Shown here: one piece after another, positions 1 to 11,884 of the stretch
How positions within the stretch are numbered: the stretch's first letter is position 1
How the letters are laid out: the number at the start of each line of letters is the position of its first letter
Assembly (NCBI GenBank): GCA_009767595.1
Contig: VSDK01018595.1
Location: 539,115 to 603,114 of the forward strand
Source: Symbiodinium kawagutii
Taxonomy: Eukaryota; Sar; Dinophyceae; Suessiales; Symbiodiniaceae
Direction: 5' to 3'
DNA: 64,000 nucleotides
Notes under the pieces: model-generated
Database searches by the model: none
What the model saw: only the letters and a program-made list of their open reading frames with translations
Told to the model about the DNA's origin: nothing
Translations under genes and position numbers: made by a program

Positions 1-894
1 TGGATCATGTTTACGAATATGTTGGTTTGCGAATGGCCAATACTGGCTAGTGGTTGATAAGATTCTTGGTCATCATCAATAGCCATTGATCATGCTTGAT
101 ATTTTTTAATCTGGCTGGTGGTTTCAAACCCTATGCAGGCTTAATGATAAGGATCAAAGAACCATCAATAGCCATGCTTGAGAATTCAGTTGATGGCTGT
201 ATGATCCTTAAGCAACCACCGTTCTCCTCTGTGAAATTCCGTTCGCACCATCCCAGGTGAGCAGGAAGAGTAGTGCATCCTGTCCGCAAGCATAGGCCTA
301 TGTGCTGAGCCATAGGGTAACCAGTAAGCCACCAAAAAAAGATCACTTTACAAGGAAACCTTCGGTTTTGGGACATCAGAACCATCAAACTATTTTAGCA
401 CATATCCATATAATTCCTAACTTCACTGCTGGATGTACTATCAAACAGCCAGCATACGTCATCATCGACAAACAGCAAAACATAAATCCAAAATGACCGA
501 AGGGGCCACCATGCTGGATGTTTTCCGTCCGAAACCGTCCAGTTTCTTTTTTAGCCACAGCCACACGTGCGGAAGCAATCCAACTTTAATCAATATTCCG
601 AAAGACTCTGGTTATCTCCCCTGAGCTTCTCTGCAGAATGAGGCTTTTCATGTGGTGGATCTCCTCCCGATTTGAAATTCCTGTGGAGATCATAAGTTCA
701 GCCATGCATTGGCAAACATGAAACTTGCGGTACAATCGAGGCAACCAACAGAACCAACAGAACCAACCAAACATGGCAGTATTTTTCCTATGCAATACAC
801 AAGCATGGCTGTAATGATGCTTAGTATGCTTTATCATGTTGTCTACTCATATTTGTTTATTATGTGGTTTACCCAGGATTGACAAGGGGTGACA

Positions 895-964
895 ATAGTA
901 TTCCAACAACCCAACCAACCCAACCAACCCAACCAACCAAACCAACCAAACCAACCAAACCAAT
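895..964 (+). repeat. (CCAAC)n / (CAAAC)n tract
   Basis: CAACCCAACCAACCCAACC passing into CAAACCAACC. Confidence 0.85.
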
Positions 965-1053
965 CACATCCAACCATCGAGGTTGCAAGTTGCACAAGCG
1001 ACGCCCGCCTCCGTCCACATCCATGGCAGGCTTCTTGGCCGCCACATCGTTAC

Positions 1054-1090
1054 CTCACGGCGAGCCACGCGAGCCAAGGGTTCATTTAAA
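1054..1090 (-). CDS. Candidate exon LNEPLARVARRE
   Basis: Acceptor GGGCTGCAG|T, donor GAG|GTAACG. The plus strand (ASVHIHGRLLGRHIVTSRRA) is also open. Confidence 0.3.
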
Positions 1091-1232
1091 CTGCAGCCCA
1101 ACAGTGGCTCAGCAGTGATGGCTAATTTGATGATTCTCATGATGATTTTGATGATGATTTGTTGATGACTATTACTATTGAGATTTGTTGATGATTTTTG
1201 CTAGGATGGTTGATTGACAATGATGGTGAGGG

Positions 1233-1264
<32 letters not shown>

Positions 1265-2455
1265 GTGATGATCGAGAATAATATCCAGCGTCAATAAGGA
1301 TTGGTAATAAGTATGGCTAGTAATTGATCATGGTGAATCTGAAGGGTACTTATTTGATAATGGTTCAGAGGGATGATGAGTAGTCATGCAGCTGCCAAAT
1401 ATCGTTGGTGCTGAAGCATGATTATGTGGAAATCAAATAATTTTTGCCGGTGGCACTACTGTTCCAGTGGTTAATCATGATTGGCCATGATTCGAAAATG
1501 ATTAATCATGATTGACAACCCTTGATCCTTACTGATCACTCTCACACATCACCAACCATGATACATCTCTATGAGATGTAGTCAATCAGTCGATCATTGT
1601 TTATCCAGTTAACAAACATCAACTATTATTGACTCTTAAAACCCAATGGTTGTCAAAACTGCCACACTTTAATTGTCACAAACATCACCCATCACTGGCA
1701 ACCATCAACCACCATCAGCCAGTCGTGTCTGCATATTGTCGAAAATGAATATCATTTTTTTCCATGAACATTAATGTGCATATTCAGATCACTTCGGATG
1801 ATTGGTCAGCATTGACCAACAATATGATGGTTTGTATCACCATTGGCAATGTTCAACCATTGATTCTTACTGTCATCAGCCATCATTCAAGACTAACCAC
1901 CATTGTGAATCATTGTCAAGCATTCATGATCATTATCAACCATTAGAAACAATAATCATCCATTCTTGACCAGGATTTACCACCACCAAACAGGATTGGC
2001 CACTACTGGTTCTCACTGTTGACCGCCATTCACCATCATTTTAACCACCAATAACCACCATTAACCATTATCAACCCCTTGTAGTTTGTTCTGAACCACT
2101 CTCAATCCTCACAAATTATCATAAAATCTCAATGAATCCCCCGTAGTTAACCACCAAATGATAATCCACTTCAACCAGATATCAACCACAGATCAACCAT
2201 AAATCAACCATCAATCAACCACAACGCGGAGCCCCAAACGTTATGAGTTGGTGAAGATTCGCCATTGAACAAGCTGCTTACACCTGCTATAACTGGTCGT
2301 GACCCTACTCATAGCCCGAGTTCGCTGACTTTTTGCTTTGGATTTAATAAATAAATCATTTTCAAAAAACAAAAACATAAATCACCCATAGATCAAACCA
2401 TGAGTCACTCATTGTTAGCTAACCTTCGGGGGGCCCACCGACAGCATAGATCCAC
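1091..2455. other. AT-rich repeat-like DNA, no gene seen
   Basis: (GAT)n at 1238-1268, then degenerate ACCATTAACCA / CATCATT tracts. No splice-bordered island. Confidence 0.5.
1238..1268 (+). repeat. (GAT)n microsatellite
   Basis: About ten GAT units. Confidence 0.9.
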
Positions 2456-2543
2456 CGTGTCCCACCCCATGGCGCCGCGAGCGGCGAGAGCGGCCTCCCA
2501 ACGCTCGCGCCCAAAAGCTCCGCTCGGCGGCCGCAGAGCTCTG
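2456..2543 (-). CDS. Candidate exon RALRPPSGAFGRERWEAALA
   Basis: Acceptor CTGCTGCAG|C, 29 codons ending ARGAMGWDT, donor ACG|GTGGAT. Very GC-rich island. Joins 3786-3881 as ...LAPG|RALRPP. Confidence 0.42.
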
Positions 2544-3360
2544 CTGCAGCAGAACGCTGTGAGCAGCGAAGCCTCGCGACGCGCGAAACGGGGAACCCAG
2601 AGACGTTAAGGGAACGGTGAAGGCAGAGTAATGATGATGGCTGATAGTGGTTAATGATTACGGCAAATGATCGTTAATGATGGTTAACAGTGGTTCATAG
2701 TGGTTGAGTTTAATGATGGTGGTTAATGATGGTTAATGATGGTTCAATAGTGGTTAATGATGGCCAATAGTGCTTAATGATGGTTGCCACAAATCGGACG
2801 TCCGCCCCCCGCGTGCAGAGGAGTGCTTAATGATGGTTCAATAGTTGATTAAAGGTGGTGAATGATGAGTAATGATGCTGAATTAATGATGGTTAGAGAT
2901 GATGGTTAATAGAGGCGACTAATAGTGGCTAATGCTGGTGATTGATGGTGATGGATGATGGTTACTGGTCAACGATGATGGTGAAAAATGATGATTAATG
3001 GTGGAAAAATCAACGTGGTTAATGGTGGTCAACAGCGGAGTGGCTAATGATGGCTGGTAGTGGCGTACAGTGGTTATCATGATTGATGATGGGTTGGAGA
3101 TGCTTGGCTCCTGTGAAAAAAATGCCCAAAATGGGGTGACCACAGAATAAGCACCAACCATTTGGTCAGGACATGTTAAGACATGTTAAGACACTCCTGG
3201 TAGCTCCTTGGCTCTCCCTTCAAAGGGTTGTAGGAATACCCCTGGCTCCCAAGCACTCCCAACCAGCCAGTACAGAAGAACTTTTCTTGGCCTTTTCACC
3301 TTGGAACGAAACTCCATCACTTCACGAGTCATGATGGTATTAAACAGCGTCAAATCAAAC

Positions 3361-3496
3361 ATAACTCAACAAGGTGATACCAAGTAGGTCAATCTTCTTG
3401 GGTATTCATAGGACTCTTGGGTATTCTTCTTGACCTATCAAACCCCCATAACTCAACAAGGTGATACCAAGTAGGTCAATCTTCTTGGGTATTCAT
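3361..3496 (+). repeat. 49-bp direct repeat, offset 87 bp
   Basis: ATAACTCAACAAGGTGATAC... at 3361-3409 and 3448-3496, with partial third copies of TTGGGTATTC between. Confidence 0.9.
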
Positions 3497-3550
3497 GGAG
3501 GTAGCCCATCAAACCATGGGTACCGACACATCTCTGCATGAAAGCAGGTC

Positions 3551-3679
3551 TGGTTGGTGGTTGAACCGCCCCGTCATGAAAAATATGCGCGTTTGTCCAC
3601 CAACCGTTTAATTTCACACATTCGGGAAACTAAAAAAAACAATAAATCAATCAATCAATCAATCAAACACCAACCAGTA
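3551..3679. mobile_element. Family C element
   Basis: Core expanded by a (TCAA)n tract (3647-3665). Confidence 0.7.
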
Positions 3680-3785
3680 GTTGTTAAACCATGACTGTTG
3701 GTTATTATCCCCTATCAACAACTCTACTACCCTTCAAAACATGTCAACCACCAACCATGGCAGCCAGCTCTACGACAGCGCTCAC

Positions 3786-3881
3786 CCCGGGGCCAGCGTA
3801 CCGAAGGCCAATGGCACCAGCTTGCTTCGGAACTTCCGCGGGGTGGGGCTGCTGCTGTTGCTGGAGGACTCCTCTTCGCAC
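3786..3881 (-). CDS. Candidate exon CEEESSSNSSSPTPRKFRSK
   Basis: Acceptor GCGCCAG|G, 31 codons (Ser-acidic then basic, ending LVPLAFGTLAP), donor GG|GTGAGC. In phase with 2456-2543. Confidence 0.45.
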
Positions 3882-4153
3882 CTGGCGCCGCCGGATGGCC
3901 GGGCTGGGAGGCGGTTGATCAACCATAGGGAATGGTCATTGGTTCAAAGATGGGTACATGATGGGCATATGATGGGTATATGATGGGTATATGGCTGATT
4001 AATGATGGCTGATTGTTCCCTGCAGAGATTGACTGATGAGCAATGATACTTCAATGATTGATGAGAAATGAATTGTTCTCCATGGTTATTTGATGCTTTC
4101 ATTCAAACAGGTCAATCAAATTTCGCAGCCTCAGAGCCCGAAACCAACGATAT

Positions 4154-4276
4154 ATGGCTGTGGGTCAGTTCACCCTGTACCCCTGGTTCCCCTATCATTC
4201 TCCATTATTTTCCCTATAGTTCTTGGGCATTACACACCATTAGTTGGTTGGTTACCTGCTTGACCCAGCTCGCCAT
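4154..4276 (+). mobile_element. Family A miniature element, copy 1
   Basis: About 120 bp with ends TGGCTGTGGGTCA and TGACCCAGCTCGCCA. Core: ACCCTGTACCCCTGGTTCCCC, then TTATTTTCCCTAT, then TTAGTTGGTTGGTTA. Non-coding; behaves as a MITE. Twenty copies follow below. Confidence 0.8.
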
Positions 4277-4279
4277 ATC

Positions 4280-4335
4280 CTGAGATCTCATGACCTCCCA
4301 GTGACCCCCCTTGAACTCGGTGGCCGGCCAGGATC
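4280..4335 (-). CDS. Candidate exon SWPATEFKGGHWEVMRSQ
   Basis: Acceptor CACCGAG|GA, 18 codons, then GATATGGCGAGC, where the intron would begin exactly at the end of a family A element with a GA donor. A GT donor after HWE is the alternative. Confidence 0.38.
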
Positions 4336-4864
4336 CTCGGTGCTAACAACCACTGGGCTCACGGTACCATCCGAGCCTCGGAGGCACCGTGAGCAAATTG
4401 CTGGACTTCTCCTGGTCCCGCGCTCGGCTCGAATTGAGGGAATCTCATGGTGGTTAATGATGGTTAATGACATGATAATTAATGGTGGTTAATGGTGGTT
4501 GCTCAAAGTGAGACCATGAACCATCATTCACCAACATTAACATTAACCAACAGTAGTGGGATGAGGGAATCATTCACCAACATTAACCACTATTGGCAAC
4601 AAAAAACATCCAAAGACCACCACCAACCGTCATTAAGCAGCATTAACCACTCCCACAACCACATGAAACCATCATCAAACCGTCATTAACCATCATTAAC
4701 CATCATTAACTATCATTAACCATCATTCTTGCCATCATCAACCACCTGGTGAATTCCTCATTCAATCGTCATGAAACCATCATTGATCACCGGCACCAAC
4801 CACTCCAAGGGGTCCTTCTGCAACTTGGCTGGGCTGTTTGCCCCACTGTCAGGCGTCCGTTCGC

Positions 4865-4908
4865 CTGGCGGCCATGGAAGTGGTTGCCGACGACTGGATG
4901 TGCACCTC
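4865..4908 (-). CDS. Candidate exon EVHIQSSATTSMAA
   Basis: Acceptor CTACTAAG, GC donor CCAG|GCGAAC. The plus strand alternative CTGTCAG|ASVRLAAMEVVADDWMCTSL|GTAGGT is equally good, so strand is uncertain. Confidence 0.33.
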
Positions 4909-5410
4909 CTTAGTAGGTGGTTGCCGCCCATGGTTTTCTAGGGTTATGAGCTACCTTGGAAGGATTGTAACCCCAAAATTGGGAGCCCTGAAAATGGCTG
5001 GTTTATTATTGTTTACTACTACAAATGGTTAATATGAAGGATGATAACTGGGGGTACCCTTATGACTTGAGAAAGACTCAATTCGGCACAGTTCAATGGT
5101 GGTACCCCTTAACCGACCAATAATGATCATAAGATAGCATAAGTAGTGAGGAAAAACCAACGATGATCATTAGTAGGAAAACTGCCAGTGAATTGGGGAG
5201 GCACGTCATTTGATGCCAACCCTGGATCAATGACCCGTTGGTTGATTAACAGGGGGGTATCCCCAAAAATCTGCGGTTTTCCTTTAGAAAAGGTACCCCA
5301 ATTGAAGAAACGAATGGAATTCACCACTATTCTGGCCTATTCCCTAACAATGGAATTGTAACCCTCATCAACCACTCGAAACCCATAGAATAGATTAATC
5401 CAACCACATT

Positions 5411-5534
5411 TGACTGCGGGTCGGTTCACCCTGTACCCCTGACTCACCATCATTAACCCTTGTTTGCCTTATAAAATGGTTGGTTATTATCTTCCATTAT
5501 TGCTTGGTTGGTTACTACTGACCCAGCTCGCCAT
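5411..5534 (+). mobile_element. Family A element
   Basis: GGGTCGGTTCACCCTGTACC...TGACCCAGCTCGCCAT. Confidence 0.75.
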
Positions 5535-5576
5535 TTAACCACTCTAAACCTATGGAATTCCGCGGCTCATCCGGGC

Positions 5577-5612
5577 CTGGCCTTCCCCTGGCGCGACGCT
5601 CTGATCCACTCC
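5577..5612 (-). CDS. Candidate exon GVDQSVAPGEGQ
   Basis: Acceptor CGCCACAG, GC donor CAG|GCCCGG, 12 codons; phase-compatible with 4865-4908. Confidence 0.35.
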
Positions 5613-7476
5613 CTGTGGCGTCATGGCGGGGGACCGGAGTAAGGCTTAATAGATTATAAGGCAACATTATGGATGATCAAGTTGATAAGTTGACCTTATA
5701 GGTTAATTAAGGCCACTTAGTAAGGGTTAAGATAACATAACCAGTGGGCTTATAACCTTAGTATCCGGTAAGTGAAGTTCATATTGTTGATTTATAGTAA
5801 GGTTAGTAAGGGCACCGGATAATAATGGTTTATAAGGTTAACATTATCCAGTCATAATAAGAATCGTTAATGATATTGGTTGATCATTATGGGTGATAAA
5901 TGTTAATATTGCTGAATAATGGTTGACAACGCTTCATAGTGTGTTCCTACCTCGTTCTCCACTCCCATACTGTTTTTGAAATGATACCCTCGTTCTCCAA
6001 CGCAGCAACGTTTTTTTACCCTCGTTCTCCAGTCCCGTACTGTTTTGTTTCAATGGTACCTCGTTCTCGGGGTGTTCCCACCTCGTTTTACATGCGAATT
6101 CCGGGTTTTCGCGAAAAAAACATTTCCACCCGAAGACTAACCAATCTATTTGTGAATAAAGGCTGTTGCTCATGTGGTGAATGATGGAAAATAAATGTTA
6201 GTAATCGCGAATAGCAATGGTTAAGAATGATTGTTGATAATCGCAAATAGCTAATGATAGTTGATGGTGGCTACTTGGTAGTGGTTGATAATGTTTAAGA
6301 TTGGCCGGCAAAGGTCAGGAAACAAGCCGGTTTATCTGGCTGATGATGATTAACACTTGACAATAATAATCTTGATTATAACAAGCTATTCTTAAACATT
6401 AGTCATCATCAGCCATTAGCCACCGCTGTGGGTCAAAACCCTTAGTCCCCTTGGTTCCCCATTATTAACCGGTGTTTTCCCTATAACATGGTTGATTGTT
6501 ACCCTCATTATTGGTTGGTTAATTGCTTGACCCATAGTCATTTGTGTGGTTGGCGATCGAGATTGATGGCTATGCTGGTTGACAGCCGGGTAGCTGGATA
6601 ACAGCTGTTATCCAGCTCTCAAGTTTGGAGCAGCAGTTTATCATCATTTCAAGCGGAGTATGACCAATAACCATTGGGTGGTTTCTTTAAATAGGATTAC
6701 CCTCTGGTAAACTAATATGGCTGGCTGCAAAATCCACTAGAAATGATTGATTTCCCAGGGTTTTCCTAATAAACTGGTGGATTTTCCATTGCCATGTTGA
6801 TTTACCAGAGGGTACCCCAAAAAATGATTGATCTACGAGATTATTTCATGTTTGATGTATTACTATTTTTTTATTACTATCTATATTGATCTATATTGGA
6901 TAATTTGGGGGGCACCCCTTTGGCTTGAGAAACACCCAAACTGGGATTATGACTCCATGAGGTTGCCTAGATTTGCTAGTGTCTGGATTACCTATGACTT
7001 GAGCCGAATATGGCGAGGTGGGTGAGTATCAACCATCAATGAAGGGGGATGATAACCAACAATCATAGGGAAAACAAAGGTTAATGAGAAATCATACTTT
7101 CGAGACGCAAATGGATGTGCACTCCCACACTTTGAACTGTTTACTCATCATGGTCGTAGCAGCTGTGACTATCATAACCTGGCCAGAAAGGGTTGATGAA
7201 TTGCCCTGGCTGCAGCCCAAACCCCAACTGCACACCACTAGACGCATAATCCACAATATGAATCTACCTAAACAGGATAAGGAGTCAAAGACAAGTACTA
7301 CACCACAAGCAATTCTCGATTTCGAGGTGGGGCAATAAAATCATGACATTTTAGCACCAGCTGTTAATGGTAGATCCACAGTGATCAACCATCCAAGTGG
7401 ATTTGCCATCGATAGCTCGCGATTTACCATCAAAATCCATCAAATATAAAATTGTCAAGACTGATCTCCCATTAGT
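5613..7476. other. No gene seen; short elements
   Basis: Repeated CCCTCGTTCTCCA(A/G) strings at 5950-6070, two family A copies, one family F copy. Confidence 0.45.
6424..6541 (+). mobile_element. Family A element
   Basis: CTGTGGGTCAAAACCCTTAG...TTGACCCATAGTCA. Confidence 0.75.
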
Positions 7477-7578
7477 TCAGATCATTTTGGGACTTCCCCA
7501 AGGTCTGTCTTCTCCCAGGACCATCCGGCTGGTATCAGCTACGAACGCATGTCCACGGTGACCATAGAGATTCGGAGG
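7477..7578 (-). CDS. Candidate exon PPNLYGHRGHAFVADTSRMV
   Basis: Acceptor ATCGTCGAG; 33 codons on to LGEDRPWGSPKMI and TGA. Internal GT/GA donors after ATG or GGA are possible. Confidence 0.42.
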   Translation of the reverse strand, partial: PPNLYGHRGHAFVADTSRMVLGEDRPWGSPKMI

Positions 7579-10477
7579 CTCGACGATGGTAGAGTTGGGG
7601 CTGCTCGGCAGTTTCCATGGTGTTCCCCACCAATCCAAGCCATTTGTCACAACGATGAGTGATGGTTGATGTATGTCGAGTCCATGCGCAGTAACAAATT
7701 GATTCCAGGGGGTGAATTCAATTTTGGTTTCCAGCTGCTCTCATTGCCTAGAAAAATTGGATTTTTTTGACCATGATCATCCTTCGTTAATACCCCATTT
7801 CACGAGCCATGGTTTCATATGATACTTGATTTAAAAAACGAAAACACAATCACAGACCCAAATCCAACTGTCTTCCCATGTTTTGCCATTCCATGTTTTC
7901 TGGACACAACCAGTTCTTAATGATAGCAGCGGTGGTGCATTGATCCCAGGGAGCGGTTGTTTCTTCCCAAGTGGCCCTGAATGCTCAGCAAAACAATGGT
8001 TGGAGCGATCCCAACCGAGTGCTTTCCAAATTCCCTGTCAATAACACAAGTTTGGCAAAAACACATGGGTTTGTCCGTGAATGGCGCTACGTATTACTAA
8101 CACCAGTTTTGGGTATACAAATTTTCCACAAACCCATACGATGTTCGTCGCTGGCCAATTGGTTTGCCATTTTGCATTTGTTCTTGCCGAATTGCGCGTA
8201 AATGGCCCGCCAGTCTGCTTTTACTTTCCAATATTGAGTCTTTCAAATCTTTGGCAGTTCTATGTTTGACGGCCAACTCCATGGGTTTTGTGCACAATTC
8301 CATGTGTTTTTTTGTTTGCAATTCCGAACATTTTGTCAGTTGATATGCGGTTGCCACCGTGTTTCCGCGCAGACACACAAATATTCCGATTTAACAAAAA
8401 CATGTACGAGACATCCGTAAACAAACAAACTGATGTTGGCACTGTTCTCTCGAAATGCTCAAAAGGACCTGACATGCATTTTGCAATGAAGACCAAGACC
8501 CTCACGTTCCCCGAATCATTTGTAATTTGTTTGCGGCAATTAAATTCCAAACTTCTACTTCTACATGCATACTCACATCTAAGCAGATATTGACTGAAAA
8601 ATTATGACGTAAAAATGGAAAAAAATATATACGCGTTTGGTGTTAGAAATATTTCGTAAATCAACAATGGCCAATCTCCCTGGCTAGCCACTAGGTTCTG
8701 CTCAGCAAATATTGAAACCTTGGGTTGCATAACCTCGCGCAAGCCTGCATGAGCTTGCGGAAGTCTGCGTGAACTCACGCGCAGCAAGAACGTCGGTTTT
8801 CAGGCTGAGGCCGCCTAACAAATCGTGTAGGTCGCGCATTCGTGCTCCATGGTTGTATTGCCATCATTGTTGCAGTGCCCCCACGCGCGCCCGCAGTTGT
8901 GCGAACCCCCAAGCTTGCCAAGCGGCTTGCATCCTAGGGCAATCCACGCACTTATCCTAGAATGCCTCGCGGAGACCGCCAAATTTGCGCAAGCTGCGCG
9001 TGCGCTTTGCGGAAGCAGATCCTATGGAACGCATGCTACTTGTGGGCCGTGATCCCGGCCAGTGCAGCTCATGTTGTGTTCACTTGCCCTTGCCTGCCGG
9101 GCGCATAAGTGAAGGGCACACAAAAACCACCATTTCAAACGAGCATATGCTGCATAAGGAACATTCCCAATATGTCCTTTGCATGAGGTTCAACTGTGAT
9201 TGCGTAAGCAGTGTGAAAGTCCAAGAGTTTGGTACACAACTGTCAGAACGAACCAGAATGGGGTCTTGAATGTGACAACCAACTATTTTAGCAAACTCAC
9301 TGGTTGAACGATACTGTTGGTGGTGATAATCAACTAATTCATCATACAGCAAACCTTTCGATGCTTTTAACCCTGACAGCCACTGGGGTTGTCTTCTCAC
9401 AGACAGCTGATCAAAAATTAGCTTGGAACAACTAGCCAACCAAGAATGCTGCTGGTGCAGCTACTAAACTTAGTTTTCAAACGATTTGCTTGCTTCAAAG
9501 GGAGAGTTGTAGTTTCAAAGGGAGAGTTGTAGTTCCCGCCTGTGTCAGTAGTTTGTGCTCACTGTGCTTGGAGCCATTGTAATGGATACTATGAGAGGTT
9601 GGTGTTTTGCTAGGGGATCGTCAACACCTTGCGCTGTCTACACTTCCGTAGCTGATCAATTCACAGCCGGGCGCGCTTGCGAGCAGCCAATTCGACCTAA
9701 ACCATTACCATGCCAAGCCAACTTCAAACTTCACACCAATCTTCTCCCCCAAATGTGTGCTTTTTATGAGAAAACTAACACTTGGCACATCAAATCAGCT
9801 TTGCCTTGGTTGCCTCAGTTCAGGGTCGACCTTGTACGCCCAAGGCGCTCTGTTGACTCTTGACCTCTGGAAGAGCACTGACCCTGTACCACCTACCAGC
9901 ACTTTAAGGGCGCTATACCAGCAATAGGAGTGCGCCTTGGGGTCAAAATACCGAAAACATAAAGCATTACTAACCATTATCATTAACCCCATTGTTAACA
10001 TCATGATTAACCAATACTATCAAGCATTCGCAACTACAATTAATTAAGCATGATTACACCAAAAATACCGCCCTGCTTATTACAAGAGGACCTAAATACC
10101 GAAGAACAACAAAAAGAAAAACCAATGACCAATAACAATACCAATAAAATCATTATCAACCATTTCGATTAAGCGTCAGCATCTAATTAAGCGTCATCAT
10201 ACCACCAAAAAAAAGTAAAAAAACTAGTTAACAATAATAGACTAATTAATCATTACTATTATGCCAACAAATTTATTACTGTTTTTTGTTAACCATTAAT
10301 CATTATTAACCAACAATACTAATTAATCATTATTAACCATTACTATTATCAACCAACAATACCGGGGGAAAAAAAATTTAACCATACTTAACCATACCAT
10401 TAACCACTATTCACCACTATTAACCACTACTAACCACTATTAACCACCATTAATTGCCCTGCGAACTCTCCGGGTGC
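7579..10477. other. Mixed region, overlapping small frames
   Basis: 7960-8600 has overlapping 76-101-codon frames on both strands. 8710-9010 is dense in GCGCAAGC/GCTTGCGC. 9507-9537 holds a 16-bp direct duplication (GGGAGAGTTGTAGTTTC). Nothing assignable. Confidence 0.35.
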
Positions 10478-10567
10478 CTGCGGCTCGAGAGCTTTGCTCC
10501 AGCTGCCTCGCTCTTCAAAGCGGAGTCTCAAGCAGGTCCTCAGGGCGCCCAGCACGTCGTATCGAGG
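10478..10567 (-). CDS. Candidate exon PRYDVLGALRTCLRLRFEER
   Basis: Acceptor GTCGCTCAG, 30 codons ending GSWSKALEPQ, GC donor CAG|GCACCC; phase 0 at both ends. Confidence 0.42.
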
Positions 10568-10689
10568 CTGAGCGACGTGGTGAGCTATGGTCACTATGGT
10601 AAGCTGGTTGGTGGGTGCTCACCACCCGTGGTGAAGTAGTGGTGAATAGTGGTAATATGGTTAATAATGGCGAATAATGATCATTAAGT

Positions 10690-10790
10690 GGTTGGTGGTT
10701 GAACCACCCCGTCATGACAAATATTGGTCAACCAACCAATCGTTAATGATTATTCGTGAAGATTAAAATGCTTGAAACCACCAGCCGGTA
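10690..10790. mobile_element. Family C element
   Basis: GGTTGGTGGTTGAACCACC...CTTGAAACCACCAGCC. Confidence 0.75.
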
Positions 10791-10865
10791 AGTGTCAGCT
10801 CAATAGATGGTATTGAGTCAAGAGTAACTTACGAACTGTTTGGTAAATCAGTTGAGTTAACTAAT

Positions 10866-10980
10866 TGGCAGTGGGTCAAAACCCTGTACCCCTGGTTCCC
10901 CTATTATAAACCTTTGTTTTCCTTATTATTGGTTGGTCATTATCCCCCGTTATTGGTTGGTTGATATTGACCCATAGCCA
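10866..10980 (+). mobile_element. Family A element
   Basis: GGCAGTGGGTCAAAACCC...TATTGACCCATAGCCA. Confidence 0.8.
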
Positions 10981-11249
10981 ATTATGGTTATTGTTGGCTT
11001 AGTAGATAATTTTTTCGAGCTGTCAGCTGCTTGCTGCCGCTTTGCTGATTCACGATAGCTTCAACAGCCGTAAACAATGGGGGAGAACTGGTGATTGCCA
11101 ATAGTAAGTGAAGCGACGGTACCCAGCATTTGTACTCTATGTGTTGTTCATTCCTTACCGTCGAGAAAATATATCTAGGGAATGGGGAGATATGATGAGA
11201 TATGCCAACTGAACTGCTGATGGATTGTTTGGTTGGTACATGTTGGTAC

Positions 11250-11296
11250 CAAACGGATCTTGAGGCCCAGCTGCAGAATCGGCAACGGCTCGCCAG
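11250..11296 (-). CDS. Candidate exon GEPLPILQLGLKIRL
   Basis: Acceptor ATCTTGCAG|CT, 15 codons, donor TTG|GTACCA. Confidence 0.42.
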
Positions 11297-11712
11297 CTGC
11301 AAGATGCTTTCCAAACTACGAGATTTCTGAGAAAAATCGCGGTTAGTGATTACCAATGACGATTAAGTGTGTTTTGTTAAGTACCATTTCTCTATAATTA
11401 TGCCCACGATTTGCCTGGTAGCTATCCTACTTGAGCCTGGTTATAAAGAAATTTAGGAAACTAGGGGGCGTCTCCGTGTGAGATATATACAATATCAAAA
11501 TCATTCAGCCAAACCCGAATTAAATTGTAGTTATCCTAGTTCTAGACACCTACCAGTAGTTGAATAGCTATATCAGAAGACATAACTATAGTTAAAGTGC
11601 TTCTTCGCCAACGAATCTCACACCTTTGGGCGGCTCCCGGTTTCCAACTTAGCAGCCCCAAACGCCAAAGGAATCCGTTGGGTCAATAGCTGGAAAGAAA
11701 ACAAATCCAACA

Positions 11713-11884
11713 TGTGGAAGTTTCTCAATATAGGAAATTCAAAAAAAGATGGTTTATTACTGAGATGAATATGATTTACCATCCATTTGCTGTTCAACAT
11801 GTGGATGGTTTCATATGCATATTACTATAAATCAATGATTAACCGCATGATTTGGGGCTACCCCTATTTTGAGAAACCACCATG
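11713..11884. mobile_element. Family B element with extra centre
   Basis: TGGAAGTTTCTCAATATAGG...GGGGCTACCCCTATTTTGAG. Confidence 0.6.

Noticed and set aside
2220-2345. Possible tRNA or small RNA gene
   Set aside because: No cloverleaf with T-loop GTTCRA and acceptor pairing could be formed.
6980-7015. CTTGAGCC...ATGG resembling an inverted spliced-leader relic
   Set aside because: Too short and with mismatches; no adjacent retrogene.
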